DNA of 64,000 nt from Inia geoffrensis (Eukaryota > Chordata > Mammalia > Artiodactyla > Iniidae), in assembly GCA_036417435.1 (NCBI GenBank), contig CM070916.1:19946552-20010551 (forward strand). Reading direction: 5' to 3'. Position numbers and translations under genes: made by a program. Below are positions 1 through 10,400 of this stretch, piece by piece. Below the pieces are notes generated by a model. It ran no database searches. It worked only from the letters and a program-made list of their open reading frames with translations, and had not been told where the DNA came from. Numbering within the stretch: the first letter of the stretch is position 1; each line of letters starts with the position of its first letter.

Positions 1-3000
1 GTAGTGGGATTGCTGGGTCATATGGTAGCTCTATTTTGAGTTTTTTAAGGAACCTCCATACTGTTCTCCATAGTGGCTGAACCAATTCACATTCCCACCA
101 GCAGTGCAAGAGGGTTCCCTTTTGTCCACACCCTCTCCAGCATTTATTGTTTCTAGATTTTTTGATGATGGCCATTCTAACTGGTGTGAGATGATATCTC
201 ATTGTAGTTTTGATTTGCATTTCTCTAATGATTAATGATGTTGAGCATTCTTTCATGTGTTTGTTGGCAGTCTGCATATCTTCTTTGGAGAAATGTCTAT
301 TTAGGTCTTCTGCCCATTTTTGGATTGGGTTGTTTGTTTTTTTGTCATTGAGCTGCATAAGCTGCTTGTAAATTTTAGAGATTAATCCTTTGTCAGTTGC
401 TTCATTTGCAAATATTTTCTCCCATTCTGAGGGTTGTCTTTTGGTCTTGTTTATGGTTTCCTTTGCTGTGCAAAAGCTTTGAAGTTTCATTAGGTCCCAT
501 TTGTTTATTTTTGTTTTTATTTCCATTGCTCTAGGAGGTGGGTCAAAAAGGATCTTGCTGTGATTTATGTCATAGAGTGTTCTGCCTATGTTTTCCTCTA
601 AAAGTTTGATAGTTTCTGGCCTTACATTTAGGTCTTTAATCCATTTTGAGCTTATTTTTGTGTATGGTGTTAGGGAGTGATCTAAGCTCATACTTTTACA
701 TGTAGCTGTCCAGTTTTCCCAGCACCACTTATTGAAGAGGCTGTCCTTTCTCCACTGTATATTCCTGCCACCATTATCAAAGATAAGGTGTCCATATGTG
801 CGTGGGTTTATCTCTGGGCTTTCTATTCTGTTCCATTGATCTATCGTTCTGTTTTTGTGCCAGTACCATACTGTCTTGATTACTGTAGCTTTGTAGTATA
901 GTCTGAAGTCAGGGAGCCTGATTCCTCCAGCTCCGTTTTTCGCTCTCAAGATTGCTTTAGCTATTCGGGGTCTTTTGTGTTTCCATACAAATTGTGAAAA
1001 TTTTTTTTCTAATTCTGTGAAAAATGCCAGTGGCAGTTTGATAGGGATTGCATTGAAGCTATAGATTGCTTTGGGTAGTAGAGTCATTTTCACTATGTTG
1101 ATTCTTCCAATCCAAGAACATGGTATATCCCTCCATCTATTTGTATCGTCTTTAATTTCTTTCATCAGTGTCTTATAATTTTCTGCATACAGGTCTTTTG
1201 TCTCCCTAGGTAGGTTTATTCCTAGGTATTTTATTCTTTTTGTTGCAATGGTAAATGGGAGTGTTTTCTTGATTTCACTTTCAGATTTTTCATCACTAGT
1301 ATATAGGAATGCCAGAGATTTCTGTGCATTAATTTTGTATCCTGCTACTTTACCAAATTCATTGATTATCTCTAGTAGTTTTCTGGTAGCATCTTTAGGA
1401 TTCTCTATGTATAGTATCATGTCATCTGCAAACAGTGACAGCTTTACTTCTTCTTTTCCAATTTGGATTCCTTTTATTTCCTTTTCTTCTCTGATTGCTG
1501 TGGCTAAAACTTCCAAAACTATGTTGAATAAGAGTGGTGAGAGTGGGCAACCTTGTCTTGTTCCTGATCTTAGTGGAAATGCTTTCAGTTTTTCACCATT
1601 GCGGATGATGTTGGCTGTGGGTTTGTCATATATGGCCTTTATTATGTTGAGGAAAGGTCCCTCTATGCCTACTTTCTGTAGGGTTTTTATCATAAATGGG
1701 TGTTGAATTTTGTCAAAAGCTTTCTCTGCATCTATTGAGATGATCATATGGTTTTTCTCCTTCAATTTGTTAATATGGTGTATCACATTGATAGACTTGC
1801 GTATATTGAAGAATCCTTGCATTCCTGGAATAAACCCCACTTGATCATGGTGTATGATCCTTTTGATGTGCTGTTGGATTCTGTTTGCTAGTATTTTGTT
1901 GAGGATTTTTGCATCTATGTTCATCAGTGATATTGGCCTGTAGTTTTCTTTCTTTGTGACATCCTTGTCTGGTTTTGGTATCAAGGTGATGGTGGCCTCG
2001 TAGAAGGAATTGGGGAGTGTTCCTCCCTCTGCTATGTTTTGGAAGAGTTTGAGAAGGATAGGTGTTAGCTCTTCTCTAAATGCTTGATAGAATTCAGCTG
2101 TGAAGCCATCTGGTCCTGGGCTTTTGTTTGTTGGAAGATTTTTAATCACAGTTTCAATTTCAGTGTTTGTGATTGGTCTGTTCATATTTTCTATTTCTTC
2201 CTGATTCAGTCTTGGTAGTTTGTGCATTTCTAAGAATGTGTCCATTTCTTCCAGATTGTCCATTTTATTGGCATAGAGTTGCTTGTAGTAATCTCTCATG
2301 ATCATTTTTATTTCTGCCGTGTCAGTTGTTACTTCTCCTTTTTCATTTCTAATTCTATTGATTTGAGTCTTCTCCCTTTTTTTCTTGATGAGTCTGGCTA
2401 ATGGTTTATCTATTTTGTTTATCTTCTCAAAGAACCAACTTTTAGTTTTATTGATCTTTGCTATTGTTTCCTTCATTTCTTTTTCGTTTATTTCTGATCT
2501 GATTTTTGTAATTTCTTTCCTTCTACTAAGTTTGGGGTTTTTTTGTTCTTCTTTCTCTAATTGCTTTAGGTGTAAGGTTAGGTTGTTTATTCGAGATGTT
2601 TCCTGCTTCTTAAGGTGGGCTTGTATTGCTATAAACTTCCCTCTTAGAACTGCTTTTGCAGCATCCCATAGGTTTTGGGTCGTTGTGTCTCCATTGTCAT
2701 TTGTTTCTAGGTATTTTTTAATTTCCTCTTTGATTTCTTCAGTGATCACTTCATTATTGAGTAATGTATTGTTTAGCCTCCATGTGTTTGTATTTTTTAC
2801 AGATCTTTTCCTGTAATTGATATCTAGTCTCATGGCGTTGTGGTCGGAGAAGATACTTGATACAATTTCAATTTTCTTAAATTTACCAAGGCTTGATTTG
2901 TGACCCAAGATATGATCTATCCTGGAGAATGTTCCATGAGCACTTGAGAAAAATGTGTATTCTGTTGTTTTTGGATGGAGTGTCCTATAGATATCAATTA

Positions 3001-3526
3001 AGTCCATCTTGTTTAACGTATCATTTAAGGCTTGTGTTTCCTTATTTATTTTCATTTTGGATGATCTGTCCATTGGTGAAAGTGGGGTGTTGAAGTCCCC
3101 TACTATGAATGTATTACTGTCGATTTCCCCTTTTATGGCTGTTAGTTTTTGCCTTATGTATTGAGGTGCTCCTGTGTTAGGTGCATAAATATTTACAATT
3201 GTTATATCTTCTTCTTGGATCGATCCCTTAATCATTATGTAGTGTCCTTCTTTGTCTCTTGTAATGGTCTTTATTTTAAAGTCTATTTTGTCTGATATGA
3301 GAATTGCTACTCCAGCTTTCTTTTGATTTCCATTTGCATGGAATATCTTTTTCCATCCCCTTACTTTCAGTCTGTATGTGTCTCTAGGTCTGAAGTGGGT
3401 CTCTTGTAGACAGCATATATATGGGTCTTGTTTTTGTATCCATTCAGCCAATCTGTGTCTTTTGGTGGGAGCATTTAGTCCATTTACATTTAAGGTAATT
3501 ATCGATATGTATGTTCCTATTCCCAT
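1..3526 (-). CDS. LINE-1 ORF2p, endonuclease/reverse transcriptase, partial (C-terminal end off window)
   Basis: L1 ORF2p nicks target DNA and reverse-transcribes L1 RNA from the nick (target-primed reverse transcription). The ATG at 3526-3524 follows an in-frame TAG two codons upstream (3532-3530). Reading codon by codon I found no stop and no net frame change down to base 2, i.e. 1175 codons; the frame was confirmed at several anchors. Visible features include an N-terminal apurinic-type endonuclease with NVNGL (Asn at about 15), LQETH (Glu42), GDFN and SDHN (Asp228, at 2843-2845). The reverse-transcriptase signature FADD is at residues 699-702 (1421-1432). A Cys-rich C-terminal motif of the CWRGCG...HCWWEC type lies near 80-160. 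These positions match the spacing known for human ORF2p (about 1275 aa), so roughly 100 codons are expected beyond the edge. The reading was by eye; a missed stop is possible. Confidence 0.9.
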   Translation of the reverse strand, partial: MGIGTYISIITLNVNGLNAPTKRHRLAEWIQKQDPYICCLQETHFRPRDTYRLKVRGWKKIFHANGNQKKAGVAILISDKIDFKIKTITRDKEGHYIMIKGSIQEEDITIVNIYAPNTGAPQYIRQKLTAIKGEIDSNTFIVGDFNTPLSPMDRSSKMKINKETQALNDTLNKMDLIDIYRTLHPKTTEYTFFSSAHGTFSRIDHILGHKSSLGKFKKIEIVSSIFSDHNAMRLDINYRKRSVKNTNTWRLNNTLLNNEVITEEIKEEIKKYLETNDNGDTTTQNLWDAAKAVLRGKFIAIQAHLKKQETSRINNLTLHLKQLEKEEQKNPKLSRRKEITKIRSEINEKEMKETIAKINKTKSWFFEKINKIDKPLARLIKKKREKTQINRIRNEKGEVTTDTAEIKMIMRDYYKQLYANKMDNLEEMDTFLEMHKLPRLNQEEIENMNRPITNTEIETVIKNLPTNKSPGPDGFTAEFYQAFREELTPILLKLFQNIAEGGTLPNSFYEATITLIPKPDKDVTKKENYRPISLMNIDAKILNKILANRIQQHIKRIIHHDQVGFIPGMQGFFNIRKSINVIHHINKLKEKNHMIISIDAEKAFDKIQHPFMIKTLQKVGIEGPFLNIIKAIYDKPTANIIRNGEKLKAFPLRSGTRQGCPLSPLLFNIVLEVLATAIREEKEIKGIQIGKEEVKLSLFADDMILYIENPKDATRKLLEIINEFGKVAGYKINAQKSLAFLYTSDEKSESEIKKTLPFTIATKRIKYLGINLPRETKDLYAENYKTLMKEIKDDTNRWRDIPCSWIGRINIVKMTLLPKAIYSFNAIPIKLPLAFFTELEKKFSQFVWKHKRPRIAKAILRAKNGAGGIRLPDFRLYYKATVIKTVWYWHKNRTIDQWNRIESPEINPRTYGHLIFDNGGRNIQWRKDSLFNKWCWENWTATCKSMSLDHSLTPYTKISSKWIKDLNVRPETIKLLEENIGRTLYDINHSKILFDPPPRAMEIKTKINKWDLMKLQSFCTAKETINKTKRQPSEWEKIFANEATDKGLISKIYKQLMQLNDKKTNNPIQKWAEDLNRHFSKEDMQTANKHMKECSTSLIIREMQIKTTMRYHLTPVRMAIIKKSRNNKCWRGCGQKGTLLHCWWECELVQPLWRTVWRFLKKLKIELPYDPAIPL

Positions 3527-3584
3527 TTTCTAAATTGTTTTGGGTTCGTTGTTATAGGTCCTTTCCTTCTCTTGTGTTTCTTGT

Positions 3585-4490
3585 CTAGAGAAGTTCCTTT
3601 AGCAGTTGTTGTAAAGCTGGTTTGGTGGTGCTGAACTCTCTCAGCTTTTGCTTGTCTGTGAAGGTTTTAATTTCTCCATCAAATCTGAATGAGATCTTTG
3701 CTGGGTAGAGTAATCGTGGTTGCAGGCTTTTCTCCTTCATCACTTTCAGTATGTCCTGCCACTCCCTTCTGGCTTGCAGAGTTTCTGCTGAGAGATCAGC
3801 TGTTAGCCTTATGGGGATTCCCTTGTGTGTTATTTGTTTTTTTTCCCTTGCTGCTTTTAATATGCTTTCTTTGTATTTAATTTTTGAGAGTTTGATTAAT
3901 ATGTGTCTTGGCGTATTTCTCCTTGGGTTTATCCTGTATGGGACTCTCTCTGCTTCCTGGACTTGGTTAACTATTTCCTTTCCCATATTAGGGAAGTTTT
4001 CAACTATAATCTCTTCAAATATTTTCTCAGTCCCTTTCTTTTTCTCTTCATCCTCTGGAACCCCTATAATTCGAATGTTGGTGCGTTTAATATTGTCCCA
4101 GAGGTCTCTGAGACTGTCCTCAGTTCTTTTCATTCTTTTTTCTTTATTCTGCTCTGCTGTAGTTATTTCCACTAGTTTATCTTCCAGGTCACTTATCCGT
4201 TCTTCTGCCTCAGTTATTCTGCTATTGATCCCATCTAGTGTATTTTTCATTTCAGTTATTGTGTTGTTCATCTCTGTTTGTTTGTTCTTTAGTTCTTCTA
4301 GATCTTTGTTAAACATTTCTTGCATCTTCTCCATCCTTGCCTCCATTCTATTTCCGAGATTCTGGATCATCTTTACTATCATTATTCTGAATTCTTTTTC
4401 AGGTAGACTGCCTATTACCTCTTCATTTGTTAGGTCTGGTGCATTTTTATCTTGCTCCTTCATCTGCTGTGTGTTTTTCTGTCTTCTCAT
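3585..4490 (-). CDS. LINE-1 ORF1p, RNA-binding chaperone, intact 301 aa
   Basis: ORF1p is the trimeric RNA-binding protein that coats L1 RNA. The frame runs from ATG at 4490 to TAG at 3587-3585 with no interruption. A charged, heptad-rich coiled coil spans roughly residues 40-130 (for example ITEAEERISDLEDKL). An RRM-like domain begins about residue 135 and includes the NIRIIGVPE strand (residues 138-146). The C-terminal domain, about residues 225-301, contains YPAKISFRFDG. The length of 301 aa is shorter than human ORF1p (338 aa) but plausible for laurasiatherian L1s, which have shorter N-termini. The spacer to the ORF2 ATG is 58 bp, close to the usual L1 inter-ORF distance. Its homologue at 53492-54450 in this window is frameshifted. 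Confidence 0.93.
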   Translation of the reverse strand: MRRQKNTQQMKEQDKNAPDLTNEEVIGSLPEKEFRIMIVKMIQNLGNRMEARMEKMQEMFNKDLEELKNKQTEMNNTITEMKNTLDGINSRITEAEERISDLEDKLVEITTAEQNKEKRMKRTEDSLRDLWDNIKRTNIRIIGVPEDEEKKKGTEKIFEEIIVENFPNMGKEIVNQVQEAERVPYRINPRRNTPRHILIKLSKIKYKESILKAAREKKQITHKGIPIRLTADLSAETLQARREWQDILKVMKEKSLQPRLLYPAKISFRFDGEIKTFTDKQKLREFSTTKPALQQLLKELL

Positions 4491-6325
4491 TTTGCTTATC
4501 TTACTGTGTTTGGGGTCCCCCCCTTTTTTTTTTTTTTTTTTGCAGGCTACACGTTCGTAGTTCCCGTTGTTTTTGATGTCTGTCTCCAGTGGCTAAGGTT
4601 GGTCTAGTGGGTTGTGTATACTTCCTGGTGGAGGGGACTAGTGCTTGTGTTCTGGTGGATGAGGCTGGATCTTGTCTCTCTGGTGGGCAGGTCCACGTCT
4701 GGTGGTGTGTTTTGGGGTGTCTCTGGACTTATTATGATTTTAGGCAGCCTCTCTGTTAATGGGTGGGGTTGTGTTTCTGTTTTGCTAGTTGTTTGGCATA
4801 GGTTTTCCAGCAGTGTAGCTTGCTGGCCGTTGAGTGAAGCTGGGTGCTGGTGTTAAGGTGGAGATCCCTGGGAGATTTTCGCCGTTTGATATTACGTGGT
4901 GCTGGGAAATCTCTTGTGGACCAGTGTTCTGAAGTTGGCTCTCTCCCCTCAGAGGTAGAGTCCTGATTCCTCAATTTGGGATGAGTCACTGTCTATTCAT
5001 GTATTCCACAGAAGCAGGGTACATCAAGCTGATTGTGGAGCTTTAATCTGCGGCTTCTGAGGCTGCTGGGAGAGATTTCCCTTTCACTTCTTTGTTCTCA
5101 CAGCTCCCAAGGGCTCAGCTTTGGATTTGGCCCTGCCTCTGCGTGTAGGTCGCTGGAGGGCGTCTGTTTTTCACTCAGACAGGACAGGGTTAAAGGAGCC
5201 TCTGACTCGGGGGTTTTGGCGCACTCAGGCCGAGGGGAGAGAGGGGCACGGCGTGCGGGTCGGGCCTGCGGCGGCAGAGGCCGGCGTGATGCTGCACCAG
5301 CCTGAGGCCCGCCGTGTGTTCTCCCTGGGAAGATGTCACTGGATCCCGGGAACCTGGCAGTGGCGGGCTGCGCAGGCTCCCCGGAAGAGGGGTGTGGATA
5401 ATGACCTGTGCTCGTACACAGGCCCCTTGGTGGCGGCAGCAGCAGCCTTAGCGTTTCCCGCCCATCTCTGGGGTCCGTGCTTTTAGCCGCGGCTCGCGCC
5501 TGTCTCTGGGATCCGCGTTTTTAGCCGCGGCTCGCGCCTGTCTCTGAGGTCCGTGCTTTTAGCCGCGGCTCGCGCCCGTTTCTGGGTTCCGCGCTTTTGG
5601 CCGCGGCTCGCGCCGGGTCTCTGGGGTCTGCGCTTTCAGCCGCGGCTCGCGCTGGTCTCTGGAGTTCGTTAAAGCAGCGCTCTTAAACCCCTCTCCTTGC
5701 GCACCAGGAAACAAAGCGGGAAGGAAAAGTCTCTTGCCTCTTTGGCAGGTGCAGACTTTTCCCCGGACTCCCTCCCGGCTAGCCGTGGTGCACTAACCCC
5801 TTCAGGCTATGTTCAAGCCGCCAACCCCAGTCCTTTCCCTGCGCTCCGTCTGAAACCGAAACCCGAGCTTTAGCTCGCAGCCCCGCCCGCCCCGGCGGGT
5901 GAGCGGACAAGCCTCTCGGGCTGGTGAGTGCCGGTCGGCACCGATCCTCTATGCGGGAGTCTCTCCGCTTTCCCCTCCGCACCCCTGTTGCTGTGCTCTC
6001 CTCTGTGGCTCCGAAGCTCCCTCCTCCGCCTCCCGCAGTCTCTGCCCGTGAAGGGGCTTCCTAGTGTGTGGAGACTTTTCCTCCTTCACAGCTCCCTCCC
6101 ACTGGTGCAGGTGCCGTCCCTATTCTTTTGTCCCTGTTTTTTCTTTTTTTCTTTTGCCCTACCCAGGTACGTGGGGATTTCTTGCCTTTTAGGAGGTCTG
6201 AGGTCTTTTGCCAGCCTTCAGTAGGTGTTCTGTAAGAGCTGTTCCACGTGTAGATGTATTTCTGGTGTATCTGTGGGGAGGAAGGTGATCTCCGCGTCTT
6301 ACTCTTCCGCCATCTTTCTTCTCTC
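4491..6325 (-). promoter_or_regulatory. LINE-1 5' UTR / internal promoter
   Basis: About 1.8 kb lies between the L1 5' end and the ORF1 ATG. Bases 5130-5950 are strongly GC- and CpG-rich against the AT-rich surroundings, as expected for an L1 internal promoter. An 18-base T run (4524-4541; A run on the L1 strand) sits just upstream of ORF1. The YY1-like core AAGATGGCGG (minus strand) lies about 6305-6315, at the extreme 5' end. YY1 positioning of L1 transcription start is known for human L1; its role here is inferred from the match. An internal 38-bp tandem repeat is listed separately. Confidence 0.75.
5465..5674. repeat. 38-bp tandem repeat (5 units plus a partial) in the LINE-1 5' UTR
   Basis: Units begin at 5465, 5503, 5541, 5579, 5618 and 5656 (partial), a period of 38-39 bp. 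Each full unit carries a T(C/T)TCTG start, a CTTTT-like core, then AGCCGCGGCTCGCG with minor changes. AGCCGCGGCT is self-complementary, so each unit has a small palindrome and several CpGs. It resembles the monomer-type promoter repeats of some mammalian L1 5' UTRs, but I do not recognise this unit as a named family. Confidence 0.88.
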
Positions 6326-6518
6326 CAAACTTGCTCTTTTCCTCGCTTTCCTTTCAAAGCCGCTCTCACACCACAGAGTAAGGTATGCTCCGAGAATACA
6401 GGACCAAGGACGTGTATCCAGATTAGAGCAGAAAAGTTCATTTGAGCCAACTTACTCTGATGAGGAGAAAAACTTCGTAGGCCTCCCTCAAAGCTCTGAA
6501 GTGTTTGTCTCCGCATTC
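6326..6518. other. Unassigned flank of the LINE-1 5' end
   Basis: Ordinary AT/GC-balanced sequence between the L1 5' end and the microsatellite. No gene or repeat family recognised. Confidence 0.4.
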
Positions 6519-6640
6519 TTATCTATCTATCTATCTGTCTGTCTATCTGTCTATCATCTATCTATCATCTATCTATCATCTATCTATCTATATCTATCAT
6601 CTATCTATCAATCATCTATTATTTATCTAATCATCTATCG
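6519..6640. repeat. (TCTA)n/(TCTG)n tetranucleotide microsatellite, interrupted
   Basis: Runs of TCTA with TCTG and TCATCTA variants span about 120 bp. The array is compound and likely length-variable between individuals. Confidence 0.95.
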
Positions 6641-6644
6641 ACAT

Positions 6645-7345
6645 ATTTATATTGTGGTGAAAGCCACATAACATAAAATTTACCATCTTAATAATTTTTA
6701 AGTGTATAGTACAGTCTATGTGTCTCCTTGTGCAATAGATCTCTAGAAATTTTTCATCTTGTAAAACTTAACTCACTGACCAGCAACTCCCCACCCCTTA
6801 GCAACCACCATTCGTAAGGTCTTCCCACTTCATCCATCTGTAGCATATGAAAGGATTTCCTTCTTTTTCAAGGCTGACTAGTATTCCACCACATGCATCC
6901 ACCACGTTTTCTTCATCCATTCATGCACTGATGGACGTGTAGGTTGTGTCTACCTCTTGGCTATTGTGAATAGTACTGCAGTGAACATGCGAGTGCTAAT
7001 CTCCCTTCAAGATCCTGTTTTCAATTTCCTTGGGTATATACCTGAAAGGGTGGTATTGCTGAATGTGTTTAGTTTTGTTTTGTTTTTTTCCCTACATTTA
7101 GTTTCTAAAGGAAGCTTCATACTGTTTTCCACAGCGGTTGCACCATTTTATATTGCCAGCAATAGTGCACAAGGGTTCCAATTTCTCTGCATCCTCACCA
7201 ACACGTGTGACTTTCTATTTATTTATTTGATGGTGACCATCCTACCTGGCATACGGTGTTAGCTCACTGTCATTTTGATTTGCATTTCCCTGATGATTAG
7301 TGATGTTGAGCACCTTTTCATATGCTTGTTGGCATTTCTCTGTGA
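6645..7345 (-). mobile_element. Old LINE-1 3' end (L1M type)
   Basis: The plus strand resembles the reverse complement of the ORF2 C-terminus and 3' UTR of an ancient L1. Recognisable stretches include the CTATTGTGAATAGTACTGCAG-like and GATTTGCATTTCCCTGATGATTAGTGATG-like segments (within 6960-7320). It is much more diverged than the L1 at the window start and is a separate insertion. No open frame remains. Confidence 0.85.
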
Positions 7346-7469
7346 TTTTAAGTTTTTCATTAACTGCCATTATTATATTGTCTGTAGGGAGTCTTCCCTT
7401 TGAGAGGAGACTTTCACAGTGAAGGTTCAGACTTGATCAAAATAACATAGACAGTATCACGTATTCTAT

Positions 7470-7473
<4 letters not shown>

Positions 7474-7519
<46 letters not shown>

Positions 7520-7528
7520 CGCGCGCGC
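7474..7528. repeat. (GT)n followed by (GC)n alternating purine-pyrimidine tract
   Basis: About 18 GT units pass directly into about 9 GC units, giving 55 bp of uninterrupted purine-pyrimidine alternation. Confidence 0.97.
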
Positions 7529-7646
7529 TTTGTTTTGTTTTGGGCCACACCTCGCGGCATGCGGAGCTTCCCTGACCAGGGATTGAACCCGCACCCCTTG
7601 CAGGGGAAGTGCGTAGTCTTAACCGCTGGACCACCAGGGAAATCCT
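7529..7646 (-). mobile_element. CHR-type tRNA-derived SINE, minus orientation, short copy
   Basis: Ends on the plus strand with the reverse of the SINE head (ACCACCAGGGAA at about 7630-7641). It contains the GATTGAACCCGCACC-like tRNA B-box region near 7580. It is flanked on the left by the GT/GC tract, which may derive from its tail. Confidence 0.88.
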
Positions 7647-8405
7647 CATGTGTTTCAAATGGCACTGGATTTCTATCCTTTTCTCTTGCTTCATTTTACC
7701 TCCATCATGCCATCCTACATCACTCTCCCTGCTCGTGAGGCCCCATGAGGGGAAAGGTCATAGGATTTCTCCAGTGGAAGAAAGATTTTGGATGTAGGGG
7801 AAGTCTTTTTTATTTCTTTCCTGGAGAAATTCATTTTGCCTTCACGTTTCTCATGGCTCGTGCTGTATGTCTACTAATACGCTGCTCAGTGTAAACTTTT
7901 CTCTTTTCAATTAAACATAAAAGGCCCTCAAACTTAAAAACAAACACATGCACAGAATCTAGGCTTATCTTTGGCTGTAGGAATATAGCCTTAACATGCT
8001 AATTCATACGCAATGGTTCAAACAAACAAACGGCAGTGAAATCATTATGGTGTTATCAACAAGCTTTTTAATAAAGCTGTTTGGGTGAAATTTCTTTGGT
8101 TTGATATAATTTGGGGACATCTAATCTTTCACACACAAGAATTCAGTATATGCTGATTCGCAGTATGTGATTCAGGACCAGAGATGAATTAGAAGACTCT
8201 TTGGGGTATCATTCCACTAAGGCTCGGCTTGGAGGATTTGTTACTGCATTTCTGTGGCTGAGCTACTGGGGGCTGGTTCTATAAATTAGTGAGAGGTTGA
8301 TAGGAGCCAGAATGATTCACATTAAAGTCCTTAAGATTTGGGTAGATTAGGGGTGACGGAGAGAAAAAGGAGCAGAAAGGGAGAGAATGAACAGACTGAG
8401 AAGAC
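7647..8405. other. No feature recognised
   Basis: AT-rich sequence downstream of GPC6. I see no exon-like segment, tRNA or clear repeat in this stretch. Confidence 0.4.
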
Positions 8406-8530
8406 CGTGGCTCCACCAGGAAGTGTCTCTGATCTGGAAAATAAGGATGATAATTCCTGCCTACTTCATGGAGGTGTGGTGAAGATTATCAAAGAAAACG
8501 AATTTGAAAGCTCCCTTAGGTGAAATGCTT
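8406..8530 (+). mobile_element. MIR fragment
   Basis: Resembles the MIR core and 3' half: a TCTGATCTGGAAAATAAGGATGATAATTCCTGCCTACTTC-like segment, then GGTGAAGATTA. Diverged and partial. Confidence 0.6.
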
Positions 8531-8922
8531 TATGTAAATACAAGGCATTTGATATCATGGAAGAGTAGGAAATAGAGTTTTGCGAACCAACCTTTCTCTA
8601 ACTTGATATTCACCTACCTTTATGAAATGTCCAAAGAGTACCTTTTAAAGTGGGATAAAACCTGTAATCAGTAACCTCAATTCTCTCAGGTAAGGAGGGC
8701 AACGACATGAGGTGGAATCCAACAATAAAAGGAGCTCTAACTCCATGAAGAAGAAAGACCCATGGTACTCCACGGTCTGGTCCTTATTTTAACTGAGAAA
8801 ACCGTCGCAAGGACTTTGATTCAGCTGGGTCTCAACGTCATACTTTCAAGATGTAGTCAAGTTAGTCAACAAAGCAGCCAGACCAGTTGTCTGTTTGCAT
8901 TGCCTAACAGCTGGATAGTTTT

Positions 8923-9287
8923 TTAAATTTAAAAAATTTTTATCTTGATTCTTTACTCTTTTTGTAAAAATTAATTAATTTTTGGCTGCTTTGGGTCTTC
9001 GTTGCTGCGAGTGGGCTTTCTCTAGTTGCAGAGAGCGGGGGCTACTCTTCGTTGTGGCGCGCGGGCTTCTCATTGTGGTGGCTTCTCTTGTTGCGGAGCA
9101 CCGGTTCTAGACGTGCGGGGTTCAGTAGTTGTGGCACGTGGGCTCTAGAGCGCAGGCTCAGTAGTTGTGACGCACGGGCTTAGTTGCTCCGCGGCATGTG
9201 GGATCTTCCCGGAACAGGGCTCGAACCCACGTCCTCTGCATTGGCAGGTGGATTCTTAACCACTGCACCACCAGGGAAGCCCTTCGT
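8923..9287 (-). mobile_element. CHR-type SINE (long form), minus orientation, with 11-bp target-site duplication
   Basis: The plus strand reads TTTTTGGCTGCTTTGGGTC, then the repeated TAGTTGTGG.GCACG motifs, and ends ACCACCAGGGAAGCCC at about 9268-9282. Flanking direct repeats TGGATAGTTTT occur at 8912-8922 and 9288-9298. The tail-derived AT-rich stretch occupies 8923-8970. Confidence 0.95.
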
Positions 9288-9769
9288 TGGATAGTTTTGA
9301 TTTATATTTTGGGTCCACTTGACTGTCTGAACGGACAATAAATTATAGACAAGGCTAATGTATAGAAAGAACCCCTGAGAGTTGGGCTAAGCCTGATTTG
9401 CTTTCTGTGGATGATTTGCTTTCTGTGAATATGATGTTTAAGCCAACTTGACAAACAAGAGGAAAGCAGATTTGGTACGTATGTTCCTGTCCTAGGCATC
9501 AAACTTTGGTTCACAATGGCTTTAAGTTCAATGCTATGCAAAAATCCCAGAATCAGTTGTATGTCTACTTAGGATTTTAATTTTGAAAAAAATTGAAAAC
9601 AGAGAGCAACTAAATGGCACTACATCTTGGAATAAAGTTTTAATATATATCCTCTGTGCAAGTAAACATCTGTGAACGCCTGTTCATATACTTGTTGCCA
9701 ATTCTCAGAACACCCTCGGAAAATTCAATTGTGTGTGTAATAAAAAACCAAAATTATCCTTATATACTG

Positions 9770-9965
9770 CCACTTTTCTGCCTACTTATTACAGATCTCA
9801 GTTCCTATCATGGCCTCGCCTGTGTGGCTCGGCAAGTTAATTAATCTCACTGTGTTTCATTTTATTCAGTATAAAACGAGAATTATTAGTCCTACATCAT
9901 AGAGATCCTATAAAGATTAAGTATATACATAGAGACCTTAGCATACTTCTTTGCTAAAATGTGCT
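9770..9965 (+). mobile_element. MIR fragment
   Basis: Matches the MIR core pattern of a GGCAAGTTAATTAATCTCACTGTG-like segment. This is followed by AGTATAAAACGAGAATTATTAGTCCTAC and a GAT(T)AAGT tail. Confidence 0.65.
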
Positions 9966-10029
9966 TTAAAATACTAATAAGTGCCACCAGCAGGGCTGCT
10001 GTGTAGGGATGGGACCTTTTAGGGCTCTG

Positions 10030-10400
10030 GCTTCACCAGGTGGTAAAAGACCAGGGTTTTTAAGCATGCCTTCCCCTGTTTAACTTTCCATCCATCTCCC
10101 ACTATCCAACAACTCATTTACTAGTCCTCATTTCTGTACATCCTTACATTTGCTTTTACTCTGCCTGGAAATCTCTGTCCCCGTGTCTGCACATGGCATC
10201 TTCTTCCCATGATTAGGTCACAGCCTGAGTATCACCCAGGGAGGCTCTTCTGGACCACTGGTCTCAAGGGGCATCTCCTCCTTAGTCGCTACCCCATTTT
10301 GTCTCAGTTCTTCATGGCACCTTGCTCTGGTATCCAGAACTGTGTCTGGCACGTGATATAGAGCTCATCACATTCTTTTTAAAAAGAATAGATGACCATG
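10030..10400 (+). mobile_element. L2 3' end fragment
   Basis: Contains the L2-like series CTGCCTGGAAATCTCTGTCC, CACAGCCTGAGTATCACC..AGGGAGGCTC, CACCTTGCTCTGG and AGAACTGTGTCTGGCACGTG in the expected order. Diverged. Confidence 0.65.

Larger units (their letters stand above)
1..6325 (-). mobile_element. LINE-1 retrotransposon, near full length, apparently well preserved (3' end beyond window edge)
   Basis: Read on the minus strand the order is 5' UTR (about 6325 to 4491), ORF1 (4490-3585), a 58-bp spacer, then ORF2 (from 3526 to the window edge). This is the canonical autonomous L1 layout. The 5' end, near 6325-6300, carries AAGATGGCGG on the minus strand, the YY1-like site typical of the first bases of mammalian L1s. 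The last ~100 codons of ORF2, the 3' UTR, the poly(A) tail and one target-site duplication would lie left of base 1, so completeness cannot be judged. The element is downstream of GPC6 and in the same transcriptional direction. Both ORFs look open, unlike the decayed copy at 50598-54897, which suggests a young insertion (inference). Confidence 0.93.

Noticed and set aside
1248..4560. Plus-strand open frames (1248-1706, 2385-2816, 3751-4560) opposite the LINE-1
   Set aside because: They are antisense shadows of L1 ORF2 and ORF1. The same frames recur opposite the second L1 (51225-51632, 54048-54563).
5465..5674. 38-bp tandem repeat as a CRISPR array
   Set aside because: Units are contiguous with no spacers, and it lies inside a mammalian L1 5' UTR.
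5033..6671. Several open frames on both strands in the GC-rich block 5030-6670
   Set aside because: GC-rich L1 5' UTR lacks stops by composition, and the last part is the TCTA microsatellite. No protein signature.
7414..7694. Open frames with His/Thr or Val/Cys runs near 7470-7690
   Set aside because: Products of the GT/GC microsatellite plus a SINE.
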